Shown piece by piece: positions 37,658 through 48,300 of a stretch of DNA of 64,000 nucleotides. Source of the DNA: Pipra filicauda (lineage: Eukaryota > Chordata > Aves > Passeriformes > Pipridae). The translations under genes were made by a program, and so were the position numbers. Within the stretch, counting starts at the first letter, position 1, and every line of letters starts with the position of its first letter. The notes under the pieces are model-generated. The model ran no database searches and was not told the origin of the DNA. It saw nothing but the letters and a program-made list of their open reading frames with translations. The stretch is from the NCBI RefSeq assembly GCF_003945595.2, contig NW_024103862.1, positions 1,536,501 through 1,600,500 on the forward strand, given 5' to 3'.

Positions 37658-38070
37658 GTGAAGGGTCTAGAAGGTAAGTTCTCCAAGGAGCAGCTGAGGG
37701 AGCTGGGGTTGTCAGCCTGGAGGAGGCTCAGGGGTGACCTTATCGCTCCCTACAACTACATGAAAGGAGGTTGTAGCCAGGTGGGGGTTAGCCTCTTGTA
37801 CCACACAAGTGACAGGACAAGAGGATAGAGGCTTAAACTGTGCCAGGGGAGGTTCTGGTTGAACATTAGGAGGAATTTCTTCACAGAAAGGGCAATTAAT
37901 CATTGGAATGAACTGTCCAGGGAGGTGGTGGAGTCACCATTTCTGGAAGTGTTTAAGGAAAGACTGGACGTGGCACTTTGTGCCATAGTCTAGTGGCATG
38001 GTGGTGTTGTTTGACCATAGGTTGGACTCGATGATCTCAGGGGTCTTTTCCAGCCTAGTCGACTCTGGGA
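37658..38070 (+). mobile_element. CR1 LINE fragment abutting the RRS1 promoter
   Basis: Typical CR1 text on the plus strand: GAGCAGCTGAGGGAGCTGGG, AGCCTGGAGGAGGCTCAGGGG, CTACAACTACATGAAAGGAG, AAGTGACAGGACAAGAGG, CCAGGGAGGTGGTGGAGTCA and GGTTGGACTCGATGATCTCA. It reaches close to the element's 3' end but the terminal octamers are degenerate. It ends less than 300 bases upstream of the RRS1 start codon. Confidence 0.94.
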
Positions 38071-38356
38071 TAGGAAGCGCCTGCCCGTAAGCCAGGGACG
38101 CCAAGGTGCGGTGACACGGCAGCGGCGGGCGCAGACCCCAGGACGGTCTGTGGGGACCGGCGGCTACCTCAGGCGGGGCCGCCGACCCCAGCGCCTCCCG
38201 CGCCTCAGGACTACATCTCCAGGCGGGCATTGCGCCGATCCCTCCCCCACGGGCAGGGCTGTTCCGGCACGCCGATTCCGGCGCTCTGACCCGGAGGAGC
38301 TTCCCCGCACTCCCGGGGCACCGGCGGGGCTGCTCGCACGTGGTGCCGCCGCCGGC
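38071..38356 (+). promoter_or_regulatory. RRS1 CpG-island promoter and 5' leader
   Basis: The sequence turns abruptly CpG-dense after the CR1 copy and stays so through RRS1. There is no TATA box. Visible candidate sites are GGACTACATCTCC at 38208-38220, close to the ACTACAnnTCCCAG motif bound by ZNF143/THAP11-type factors in housekeeping promoters, and a perfect CACGTG E-box at 38337-38342. The transcription start cannot be placed from sequence; it must lie in this 286-base space if the CR1 copy is not itself part of the leader. No in-frame ATG precedes the chosen start although the frame is open upstream. Confidence 0.65.
38337..38342. promoter_or_regulatory. CACGTG E-box (possible MYC/MAX or USF site)
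   Basis: A perfect palindromic CACGTG lies 14 bases before the RRS1 ATG inside the CpG island. Canonical E-boxes near the start of ribosome-biogenesis genes are known MYC targets; actual use here is an inference. Confidence 0.5.
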
Positions 38357-39448
38357 ATGGCGGCCGTGCGGGTCGAGGCGGTGCTGGCGGCCGCCGAGGA
38401 GCAGGAGGCGGAGAAGCGGCGGAGCATCACGGTAGAGAAGGAGCTGGAGCTGGAGTTCGACTTGGGTAACTTGCTGGCGCTGGACCGCAACCCCCCTCCA
38501 GCGGCGGCGGCGCTGCGCGGGGCCGGCCCGCGGCGGGAGGCGCTGCTGCGGGCGCTGGCCCGCGACAACACGCAGCTGCTGGTGTCCCGGCTCTGGGAGC
38601 TGCCGGCCGAGCGCGCCGGCGGTGCCGGGGGGCCGCTGGTGGCGCGGCTGCCCGAGCCCACCTTCCGCCTGCCGCGGGAGAAGCCGCCGCCGCGGCCGCG
38701 GCCGCCGACGCGCTGGGAGCAGTTCGCGCGGCTGAAGGGCATCCGCCGCCGCAAGAAAACCTCGCTGGTGTGGGACGAGCAGGCCAAGGAGTGGCGGCGG
38801 CGCTGGGGCTACCGGCGAGCGGGCGGAGACCCGGCCCGCGCCTGGCTGGCGGAGGTGCCGGCGGGCGCCGACCCCGAGGAGGACCAGTTCGCGCGGCTGC
38901 GGCGGGAGAAGCGGGAGCGGGTGGCGCGCAACGAGCTGAACCGGCTGCGCAACCTGGCCCGGGCCCACCGCGCCGGGAGCGCCGTGCCCGCCGCCCCCCT
39001 GCACCCCACCGGCCACCAGGACCGCGAGGAGCTGCGCCGGGTCGCCCGCGTCGCCCGCGTCTCCACCGCCTCGCTCGGCCGCTTCCAGCCGCGGCTGCCG
39101 AAGGAGCCAGCGGAGCCGCCCTCCCGCAGCGGCGGCAGGAAGCGCCGCTTCGAGCCGCTCCTGGGCAACCTGGCGGCCGAGCGCAGCCGGCAGCTGGAGC
39201 TGCTGCGGGACATGGGCAGCAAGAAGCCGGTCCTGGACATCACCCGCGCTGTCAACAAGCAGATGCGCCAAGAGGAGGCCGAGGCGGCCGCCGCCCACAA
39301 GGGCAAGAAGCAGTCGCAGCGGGGCAAGCGCGGCCGCCGGCAGCAGCGGCCGGGCCGCAGTGGCAAGAAGAGCGGAGCCCGGCGGCAGCAACAACAGCAG
39401 AAGCCCGCGGGCGGTGGCACCGGCGGCGGCCGGAGGAAGAAGGCATGA
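38357..39448 (+). CDS. RRS1: Ribosome biogenesis regulatory protein RRS1 homolog
   Basis: Single-exon gene of 363 aa (human RRS1 is 365 aa). RRS1 family proteins act in the nucleolus with RPF2 to bring the 5S RNP (5S rRNA, uL18, uL5) into pre-60S particles. The start MAAVRVEAVLAAAEEQ and the acidic, Leu-rich ITVEKELELEFDLGNLLALD segment follow the family N-terminus. The signature TRWEQFARLKGI begins at residue 118 and continues into a basic RRRKKTSLVWDE and KEWRRRWGYRRA stretch. NELNRLRNLARAHR is at residues 192-205. The C-terminal 60 residues are very rich in Lys/Arg with a Q5 run (344-348), as expected of a nucleolar RNA-binding tail. The ATG at 38357 has a strong context (G at -3, G at +4) and matches the family start; the frame is open upstream but without an ATG. 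The gene is extremely GC-rich, which makes long antisense frames. The intronless structure is normal for this gene. Identification is confident. Confidence 0.97.
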   Translation: MAAVRVEAVLAAAEEQEAEKRRSITVEKELELEFDLGNLLALDRNPPPAAAALRGAGPRREALLRALARDNTQLLVSRLWELPAERAGGAGGPLVARLPEPTFRLPREKPPPRPRPPTRWEQFARLKGIRRRKKTSLVWDEQAKEWRRRWGYRRAGGDPARAWLAEVPAGADPEEDQFARLRREKRERVARNELNRLRNLARAHRAGSAVPAAPLHPTGHQDREELRRVARVARVSTASLGRFQPRLPKEPAEPPSRSGGRKRRFEPLLGNLAAERSRQLELLRDMGSKKPVLDITRAVNKQMRQEEAEAAAAHKGKKQSQRGKRGRRQQRPGRSGKKSGARRQQQQQKPAGGGTGGGRRKKA

Positions 39449-39547
39449 GGGACTGTGCAGCACGGGCTGGGGATGCCCTCTAAGGCGTGGGAAGGGACTG
39501 TCACTTGCAGCCTCCCGCCCCGTGCTCCGTTCACACACATACTTGTC

Positions 39548-39553
39548 AATAAA
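39548..39553 (+). terminator. RRS1 poly(A) signal AATAAA
   Basis: A canonical AATAAA lies 100 bases after the RRS1 stop and is followed within 30 bases by a T/GT-rich stretch, giving a short 3' UTR of about 120 bases. Confidence 0.8.
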
Positions 39554-41130
39554 TATGCTCTGGCCTTTCTAAAATGTCCTGCTTTTGGATCTTAGCTGGC
39601 GGTCAGGGAAGGCTGTGTTCTCCCTCCAAGGGAAATTGGTGGTGTATCAAGGGGGTTGGGAGCCCTGGTTTCCCCTAGGCTGGGGGTTTCACACTGACAT
39701 GTGTCACATGTTGCTTCAGCATCTCCAGGCTGGACCAAGGCTGGGCAAAGCTGTCCCATGTTCGGGTAGCTGGGACTGGGGATGGACTGCAGCTGTGACC
39801 TGTGTTTTGATGGAGTAACAGCCACGGATAAAGTTAAGAGGATGTGGCTGCTGTTTTCTGCTCTGGGCAAGTGGCCTGACGGTGGAGCTCTTGCTCTGTT
39901 AAGTCAACTTCTGCTCAGCCCTGGTACGCAGGCTGCGTTACCAAAGAGATGAAAACTTACTGTAAGATTTATTGCAGAGCCTAAGAAATCATACAGATTC
40001 TCTAAAGCAATCTGTTGATGAGAAAAGGAAGTCAAAACCAGCCACTGAATTCAACAGAAAAATGTTTGCATTGAAAAGCAAGTTGAAACCCCAATTTCTC
40101 CCCACAGTAGTACTAATCCATCATTTCATAGAAATAGTTTTACAATGTTTTTCTTCACTAAGCAGTTTGAGGGCTGATAGTGGAAATGATCTCAGACTTC
40201 TGCACATTATTCTTTTGAACTTTGTAGGTAACATGTAGAAAAAAAAAATAAGCCACCAGTGTGTGGCTTAACTACAGGAAAGATGCTGTTTCCTGGTAAG
40301 AAAGCTAGTAAAACAAGTTTCAGCAATCTCTCTTAAGTTAGGTTTTCAAACTTTCAAGTTTGTGAATTGTTAGTGATATTATAATGCCTCACTGCAAATG
40401 AGTTTTTGAAAAAGCTGGGTGACTATAGCAGTTCTCTTGTCCTATTCTGTAGCAGTTCAGTTCGGATGGCAGCTTCAGCAAAAAGCATCCTAAAGCAAAA
40501 CCTCTGTGTAAGGCAGCTGCCGAGGGCAGAAGGGGTGTGTACGCCTTGGGGCTTGGATGGCATTGATGGACTGAGTAGCACTCAACCATGTGTTGTTTGC
40601 CTCTTAAATGTTTCTTGTCCCTGTGCTGAGCAGTCTGCACTGCTGCAGGCTGCTTCAGTCTTGCTGGTGTCAGGAATGGTCTTGTGGACACAACCCTCTG
40701 TTAATCAAGCCTTCAGTGTGAGTATCAAGACAAAGCAGGGGTAAAAAACTCTTGAACAGGTGGAAAAGGTTGTTTGGAGATACGTTCCAGACCTTTGAAC
40801 TTCCAGGCATTGCCATAGGGCATGTCTTTTACCTACTCAGCCAGAGAGATGGGGTCTTTCACAACGCATACACACACCTCGTAAGTATTCTATGCTGATG
40901 ATGAGGTTATTGGTAAACTTTCTCCACCAAAATCCTTGGCGGTTTGTGCATTTCCAGCAGTGATGAAGCAACCTGAGCAGAGGTGCAGGTGCCTCTGGGG
41001 TGCTGACAGTTTCTGGTTCTCACAAATGGATGGTTTCACAGCTTCATGTAGGTTGCCTGGTCAGGCCATTAATATACTCTTCTGAACTCAACACCTTGCA
41101 AAGTCATCCTTTTTAAGCTCAACTGATGCG

Positions 41131-41212
41131 TTCATAGACTCACAGAATCATTTGAGTTAGAAGGGACCTTAAAGCTAGTTCCAGCCCCTCTGCCATGGGC
41201 AGAAACACCAGT
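41131..41212 (-). mobile_element. CR1 LINE 3'-terminal fragment, minus strand
   Basis: TTCATAGACTCACAGAATCA followed by GAGTTAGAAGGGACCTTAAA and CCAGCCCCTCTGCCATGGGC is the reverse complement of a CR1 3' end, reduced to about 80 bases. Confidence 0.9.
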
Positions 41213-41566
41213 GATACTTACATGTCCACAAAATGGAAATTTTCACTATCTTCAATATCTGAAGTACTTTTTCTTTCCTGGAGACCCAGAGAACACCAGC
41301 TGCCTGCCTTTAAAGTGTATTGCAAATAAATTCCTTTTTTGATGCATTAACCTTTTTCGCAACTCTCTAATAAATAAAACGCAGCAGTATGCAAAGGCAA
41401 AATACCTGCTACAACAGAAAAATGATGCTTTCTTTGTCAGAATCCAATATTACCTTTGCTTAATACTGATATACTTTTCTGTCAGCTAGGCAGCGCAGCT
41501 TAGAGAATCTTAAGAATGTGGTTACACAATTTTGATCCATCCTGCACTGTAGTTTACCATGTAATT

Positions 41567-41850
41567 TCACAGAATCATGGAATTCTTAGGGTTGGAAGGG
41601 ACCTCTGGAGATCATCTAGTCCAACCCCGCTGCCAAGGCAGGGTCACCTACAGCAAGTTACACAGGAACACGTGCAGGTGGGTTTTGAACATCTCCAGAG
41701 AGGGAGACTCCACCACCTCCCTGGGCAGCCTATTCCAGTGCTCTGCCACCCTCAACGGAAAGAAATTCTTTGTGTTGTGGTGGAACTTCTTGTGGTTTAG
41801 TTTATGGTCATTGCTCCTCATCCTGTCACTGGGCACCACTAAAAAAGTCT
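41567..41850 (-). mobile_element. CR1 LINE 3' fragment, minus strand
   Basis: Reads as reverse-complement CR1: TCACAGAATCATGGAATTC, GGTTGGAAGGGACCTCTGGA, GATCATCTAGTCCAACCCC, CTCCACCACCTCCCTGGGCA, then CTCCTCATCCTGTCACTGGG at the far end. It is better preserved than the other copies and lies about 400 bases upstream of the ADHFE1 start codon, antisense to the gene. Confidence 0.94.
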
Positions 41851-42050
41851 GAAAAGTATTTTAGCTAATTTTTAAATTGCCCTATGCTCAGGACCGTGGC
41901 TTTTTTATTATTTTCACTCTGCAATCGAACTACTTTCAGTATTTTTCCGTGACAGCTACTATGACCCGCGCTCAGCCCTAACTGTACTTCAGTAGCTGTT
42001 CATGGGCACTCTGTGTTGTGTATTTTAGCAATGAGGTTTTGCTTGCCTTG

Positions 42051-42250
42051 AAACAGGCGCGGGTTGGGTTTTGCAGTTCGGTGCCTGCATTGACCGCAGG
42101 GGCATTGACTGGGGAGGGACTGAATGCGGACAGTTCTTATTTCACCCGTGCGACTGGTGCGGGGCCGGGAAGCGGCGCTGACCCGGGAGGAGGCGCTGCC
42201 GCTGGCCCGTCCCCGTCCCAATCCCGATCCTCTCCGGCCGCAAATGCGCG
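42051..42250 (+). promoter_or_regulatory. ADHFE1 CpG-island promoter / 5' UTR
   Basis: CpG density rises near 42050 and remains high to about 42440, spanning the first coding exon. No TATA box is visible. A GC box (GGGGCGGGC, 42259-42267) lies just inside the coding exon. An upstream out-of-frame ATG at 42244 is part of this leader. The exact transcription start is not determinable here. Confidence 0.6.
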
Positions 42251-42306
42251 ATGGCGGCGGGGCGGGCGCGGGTCGCTCGCCTGCTGCGGCAGCTGGAGCG
42301 GGCAGC
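42251..42306 (+). CDS. ADHFE1: ADHFE1 coding exon 1
   Basis: Residues 1-18 plus two bases of codon 19. Encodes the Arg-rich targeting start [17 protein letters not shown]. Donor GTGAGT. The start codon is in strong context and overlaps ATGGCGGC. Confidence 0.95.
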
Positions 42307-45300
42307 GTGAGTGCGGCGGGACGGGGCGCCGAGGGCCAAGGGTTTTCCCCCCGGGGCCGGCACTGCCGGGGGCCGGGGCCGGGCGGGAGCCGCGTGTGGA
42401 GAGTGAAAAGCAGCGGCCGCTCCGTTCCCCCTCCCGCCGCACACCGCTGGAGACCCTTGGAATGGGTGCTTGCAGGAGACTTTTAGGCAAGGACGGATTC
42501 GTTTGTCTGCTTTAGTTTCCCCTTTTAACCATACTTTTCTTTTTTTTTTTTTAAACATTTTAACTAGATGTCGGTGCCCGAGCCATGGCCACACTTATTC
42601 CCAAGGTAAGACTTAATTTGTGTCTCCAGAGTAAAATCCTGTAGGAGACCGTGGCCCTGCAGAACCGTATGTATCAGTGTAACCAAGGCAGAGGTGTAGG
42701 TAACAGGTGAGAAAGAGAGCAGCTTAAAGGTTAAGGTAAGCAGTCTGTATTTTGCAGCTGTACAGGGATACTGGTTATTGTTGGAGAGATTCACTGTTCC
42801 CGCATAAACCACAATCACTGCCTCCTGTCCCCTGCTTCCCCATACCGTGAGGCAAGTTGATCAGACATTTGCTCTGGCTGCTACTACTGCTGTCACCACC
42901 TGAGCCATCTCCACTTTAGATCTGCTTTTGGGTACACACATGTTACATTAGAAAGGAAACATGAAGCATTATGGATAAAAAGTAGCTATTCACAAAGGTG
43001 GAGAATAAAATCTCCATAGGCTTTTTATACAGTCAGTGCCAAGAACGCAGCTCAGGCCATGGTTGTGGAGTCAGAGGAGGAAGCCTGTGCTGAGTAACCA
43101 AACCACCCTGGAGGAATTTCTGTGTGCATGGACCATAGGGAGGCTGTGAGAATAACTATTTGTGTCAGTCTCCAGATAGCTGATTGGTCTCTAAATCCAG
43201 TAAAAATTAGTATTTTTTGGCCATAATTTCTGTAATGGGTAATTCTGAGCAGCTTGGTTTCACATGCTTTGCTGAAGACACTTTTTAAAAAATTGCCATT
43301 GCCATTTCACATATGGAAAAGCCATATCTATCTTCAGATACTTGTTTTGTCCAAGGCCATCATACAGCAAGACAATAGCACAACTGAGAAACAGAATCTC
43401 ATTCTTCTGCTTGTCTGCTTGATGATCTACTCAGTCAATTCAAATTAAGCTCTTCCTAAACAGAAGTCTTAGTTAAGCACACTCTCCATAAGTTTTAAGC
43501 ATCGAGTCTATAGTGTAGCAAGATGATATCAGTTCAGTAAGTCTCTAAATAGTCAGAATTGATTTAACAGTGACTGTAGAGGAAAAATAAAAGTTCTTTA
43601 TGTTTCTTGGCAGTGTTGAAGGAAATAGTGCAATTTTCGAACTCGGTAAAATTTCCTGAAAGTTAAGTTTGGCTCAAGAATATAACAAAAGGACATCTAT
43701 TATACTATCAGAAAGCAAGAGGGTAAATGGTTTGGACATGTTCTTAGCCTGTCAAATTAATGACTGAAAGTACAGCAGACTCATGCTCCAGGAGAGGTCA
43801 AACATGTCCAGCCTGGCAAGAGGTGGCAATGAAAGAGCTGATAGCAGCTGGCCTGGGCTTCAATAGAAAATGCATGAAGGATTTTAATACATCTATGTGT
43901 TACTGTTGTGGGTTAGTGCTTCAGTGCACCCCAGAGTGTCTGTGACTCATTATCATGGCTTCACGCATTGGATCTGAACCCAAATTACATATTTTCAATT
44001 AATATAGCACATGTAAGGCATGACTTCAGCAGGAAGAGCAGAATGCCTCATCTGATCTTTTCTTGGAGAAGAATGGGCAGTGTCAGTTGATGTAGTTTGT
44101 TTCACTCTGTGGCAAAATCAGGATATGCCAGAAATTGAGTGTTGTGATGATTCATGCAAGAACGACATGACAGAGAGAGGCTGTGACTGAAGGACTGTCC
44201 TTCTAAATATCTTTTCTTCTAAGTAAGGTTGATAGTAACACACCGATTCTTATTTATTATTAGAAATGCATGCAGTTTCTTAGTTTTCTAGCAAGCAATT
44301 CAGTTTCACCTGCTAGTTCAGGACTAGGCAGAAGTAAAGAGAAGTGTAAACACCTGTTAGTATTGCTCCCACACATACAAAAGATTTTCTCTATTCAGGT
44401 GTACATGGAGGATGTCTCATGGATTTGTCTTAAAAGTTGTTCTGAAGGTTATCATGTAGCCCCTACACATTTCTAGCACCTATCAGCTTGTACCAGCTTG
44501 TACCAGCACTCAATTCCACTTATCATGTGCTTTTCTGGTCTTTGCAGACTGCAAACATTCTCATACAAACTTCCTGCTAACTTGTTCGGTTTTCATAGGA
44601 AATAATTCTTGAAAGAAGGGGAAAAAATACTTGTTTTGCTGAACTATATTAATCAAATCAAGTACTTAAATAATCTCACAACCATTAACGGATGAAATGG
44701 GTAACTGTTATCCAGACAAGCTGAGATGACCTGTGCAAATATATTAGTGATTCTAAAAGCAAGGAAGTCTGTCAACTCTAGTGCTGAGAAACAGATTGCA
44801 ATAACTTTTTGTTCCGTAATTTTACTGTTTCATTTCCATTCCAGTCCCTGAGCGGCCTACCCTGGGAAATACAGACTATGCATTTGAGGTAGGTTTAATA
44901 ATCAAATGTATTTGATTTAAAAGTAGTATACAAGACACTAATTGCTAAACATGGCATTCAACAAATAGTTGCATTATTAAATATTTATATTTCACTTTGT
45001 CTGTGTGGTAGTAGATGCCATTTATCCATTTTTCCAGGAAAAAATGGTTGTTTGGTTTTGGTTTGTTCTTTTTTTTTTGTAGATGGCCATTTCAAACATC
45101 CGATATGGAGAAGGAGTTACAAAAGAGATTGGCATGGTAAGCTGCTATGGTGTAAGTCCATCTCTGGTGAAAAGTTACTTTCTAAAGGGCTGATGGTGCT
45201 ATCAATCCGTTTTATGAAGGAAAATTTATTTATGGCATGTCTGAATCTCCACCGATTTGCAGTATGTGTTGTCATATATACCAGTGTAAAAAGGCTGGAA

Positions 45301-48300
45301 AATACTATTGGGTACAGAACAGAAGCATATTGCATCAATGTTGCTGTGGTATAACTGAGAACATGAAATGCAGCTTGGGGGATAATTAGATAACTGATGA
45401 TTTGCTAGGATTATGCAACAATACTTTTCGCTGACAGGGAATTTAATTCAGAAAGTTTTGAATCCTGGTGACTCACCAGGATTTTCTCAAGATCACTTTT
45501 GTCTCTTCTACTGCTCCTTAAAATGAATTAGAGACTTTCCATTAAATTAGCTAGATACTCATTCAGCTCTGAGTTTGCACTGTGAAAAATGAAGAATTTT
45601 TGTTTCGGCAATGTGAGATGATTCACCTGAATACGTTGTTCCAGTTTGCCGTTATCACTGGCTTTTTTCATTTATCATTTTTTCCTCCTTTCTTGGCATT
45701 TCTGGCATTAACAATTCTCTTTTTTATTTGCAAATTTGTAAAGCAAGATAACAGTCAGTAAATGAAATTAGACAGAACCTCTGTCTTTAAACAGTATTGG
45801 AATTATTTAGAATTGCATGTATCATGTAGCTCTTGTGACAATTAATTTAGCAAAGGTTAGGATGTATTTTTCTCTCTTTTGCCACCTTATTTTGATTTTT
45901 AATCAATAAATTAATATTCAGTATTAAATTTGCAAGATTTTGATCCTGTGCTTTGGTAGGTATCTAGGGGAGACAGCCTGTGAAAAAACCTTTTTACTGT
46001 CACAGGAATTGTGTAGGAAGAAATATTTTTTTAAAAAAATTTACATTTTACTCTAGGCTTAACCATGTGGTTCAACAACTTTAGTTTTCTTCTGTCATAA
46101 GACTTCAACTATATCGGTTTGGCAGCTTTAAATTTTATGCTGCTTTCTGCATCCTTTATGTGTGTGGTTAATGCTCTTTTTGTTCGGCTGATATGGTTTT
46201 AAAAATTTTACAATAATCAACTATTTTTAGGTTGGGGTTTTTTAATTATTAATTGATCTGTTGATTTGGATCAGTTTTTGAATTATTCAGTGTATGATTT
46301 TTACTAGTCATTTGGTTTTTAATGTCATTGTTATTGTAGGACCTGCAGAATCTTGGTGCTAGAAGAGTTTGTGTGATGACAGATAAAAACCTCTCCAAAC
46401 TCCCTCCTGTAAATGCAGTATTGAATTCCTTGGCAAAATATGGTATAAACTTTCAGATATATGATAATGTCCGGGTGGAGCCAACAGACCAAAGGTACTA
46501 CTCACTTCTGATAGTGCACTTCTCCAAGTAGTGCCTAGGCCTTTCCAGCATTCCCTGTGGCTGTTTAAACACCTTATGACCTGCATACTGGTCTTAATAA
46601 TTAGTTTCCCTGTGTACTGGTTTAATCCTGACTAATTGGAAATCCTTTCTTGTTTTCCAAGTTTCCTGGACGCCATTAGATTTGCCAAAAAGGGAGAGTT
46701 TGATGCCTATGTTGCTGTTGGAGGTGGGTCTGTGATAGACACCTGTAAAGCTGCCAACCTGTACGCAGCCAGCCCTACATCAGAATTCTTGGATTATGTC
46801 AATGCTCCTATTGGGAAAGGGAAGCCTGTCACTGTTCCCCTCAAGCCACTGATTGCAGGTAAAGCAGGAGGGATGTATGTGGAGAGTGAGGGCTTGGGGG
46901 AAGGGGAGTTATTCTACACTCTCTGTGATATTTCTATTAAAATCAGTTTACCATGACTGTTTCAGCTTCCTCTGGGCTTACTTCTTCTCTAGTTGTATTC
47001 AGCAGCAATTTTACTATTTACTTCAGTGTAAAAATCAGAGCTTTTGTAATTAGTTTGTCTTGTTTAGCTCAGTTAGACTGCTTTTACTGAGAAAAGAGAT
47101 CAAAGTTACAGTTTCTCTTTGACCTGTTGGCTTTGGATCAGGGATTCCTCCAAGATTTCCTGGTTCCTGTGTTTTTGGTGGTGTTACTATTGTGGTTTTA
47201 TTTACTTATTTTGCAATATTATATATTATTTGTTGTTATCCCCATTCTTCCTTTTAAGTTCCTACAACATCTGGCACTGGAAGTGAAACCACTGGTGTTG
47301 CCATTTTTGACTTCAAAGAACTAAAAGTTAAAACCGGTGAGGTTTTGCTGTTTTGTTTGGGGGTTTTTATTTGTTTGTTTTGTGGGTTTTTTTGTATGCT
47401 ATGCAAGACAGCTGCTTTTCCAATGCTTTTGTTATTTCCCTGCTGTGAAAGAAAGGGATACCGCGTTTCATTTCAGGTGTCATTTTGTTTGAGTCAACTG
47501 CCACAGGCAAATTTGAAGAGCTTAATGGTTTCCTCCTTGAATTAAATTCATAGCGTATTAACATAATGAAATGCCTATGTAATACATTGGATTATAGTTT
47601 GAAGGCAAAACAGGAAACTAAAATCTTTCAAGTCCTTAAATGGCAGAAAATGTTAATTGCAAAGGAAATTTCTACTTATATTCAGGGTCAACCAACTGTT
47701 CCTTATTTCCTCCGTATTTTTCTTTCTGCTTTTAAGACTTCTGTTTCTTTGTTGTGTAATTGCAACCAAATGTTCCTTTTCCTGACTTTTGAAACCTCAG
47801 GCCTGGGATGCTGTGCAAGTGAGGGACAGTCTTCCCTTGGCCTTTTCATCCCTGGCAAATAAAGATTAAGGCTAAAATGTCATCTCGAGCTTCATAGCTG
47901 TTTTGAGGTTTTACTTCTAAACATGTGGATTTTATATGCCATGCAGTCTGCAGTGCTTGGGACCCAAATGGATGTGCTAAGGTGTTCTGATAATAGCTCA
48001 AGAGTTTTCTAGTCTATACGTAGTCAATCAGCCTCCGTCTGTCTGTCTCTCCCTCAAAGCTACATCTGTGCCTTCATAACCAAAACATGAGGGCATGGTT
48101 ATTACAGATGCTGAAGACAGCAACTGGCAATAGCAATCGATTGTAGGCCCAAACCAGTTTTGCCCTCTGACTGTTCACAGGAGATACAAATTTAAGAATA
48201 CTGCAGATGGCATGCAGCACAGACATTTTGCAAGTATAGGCTGCTCAGGGAGTGTTGCAAACAGAGAGAGAATGCTATTGCCACTTCAGGCAAAAGTCTC

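Larger units (their letters stand above)
39570..42050. other. RRS1-ADHFE1 intergenic spacer
   Basis: About 2.5 kb with no coding exon recognised. It contains two minus-strand CR1 fragments, listed separately. The short frames (for example 40406-40744) have no domain. Confidence 0.6.
42244..44851 (+). other. Overlapping out-of-frame upstream ORF of ADHFE1 (35 codons, spliced)
   Basis: An ATG at 42244, seven bases before the main start, opens a different frame. It runs through the whole first coding exon (21 codons, ending exactly at the splice donor), through exon 2 (12 codons) and stops at a TGA at 44849-44851 in exon 3. The predicted peptide is Gly/Ala-rich and has no domain. Its start context is weak (C at -3, C at +4), whereas the main ATG is strong (G at -3, G at +4), so leaky scanning would favour ADHFE1. 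Whether the peptide is made, or whether it only tunes translation, is unknown; it applies only if transcription starts upstream of 42244. Confidence 0.5.

Noticed and set aside
1..38000. CRH coding sequence expected by synteny.
   Set aside because: No frame on either strand reads as the CRH hormone precursor; the gene probably lies beyond the left edge.
38111..38356. N-terminal extension of RRS1: the frame is open for 82 codons upstream of 38357.
   Set aside because: No ATG occurs in that extension (it opens at a GTG), and the ATG at 38357 matches the family start and length.
38164..38787. Antisense and shifted long frames within RRS1 (38164-38787 minus, 38770-39483 plus, 38809-39549 minus).
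   Set aside because: They are shadows of a very GC-rich coding sequence and have low-complexity Arg/Ala/Pro-rich translations without domains.
42018..42594. Frames of 117-165 codons on both strands around ADHFE1 exon 1.
   Set aside because: They are CpG-island low-complexity translations running across the exon 1 donor, with no family signature.
44548..44582. Possible ADHFE1 exon 2 after TTTGCAG at 44547, reading CKHSHTNFL in one frame, similar to the human HSHTYSQ segment.
   Set aside because: The frame does not fit the phase left by exon 1 and no good donor follows. The exon at 42568-42605 fits length, phase, both splice sites and the protein.
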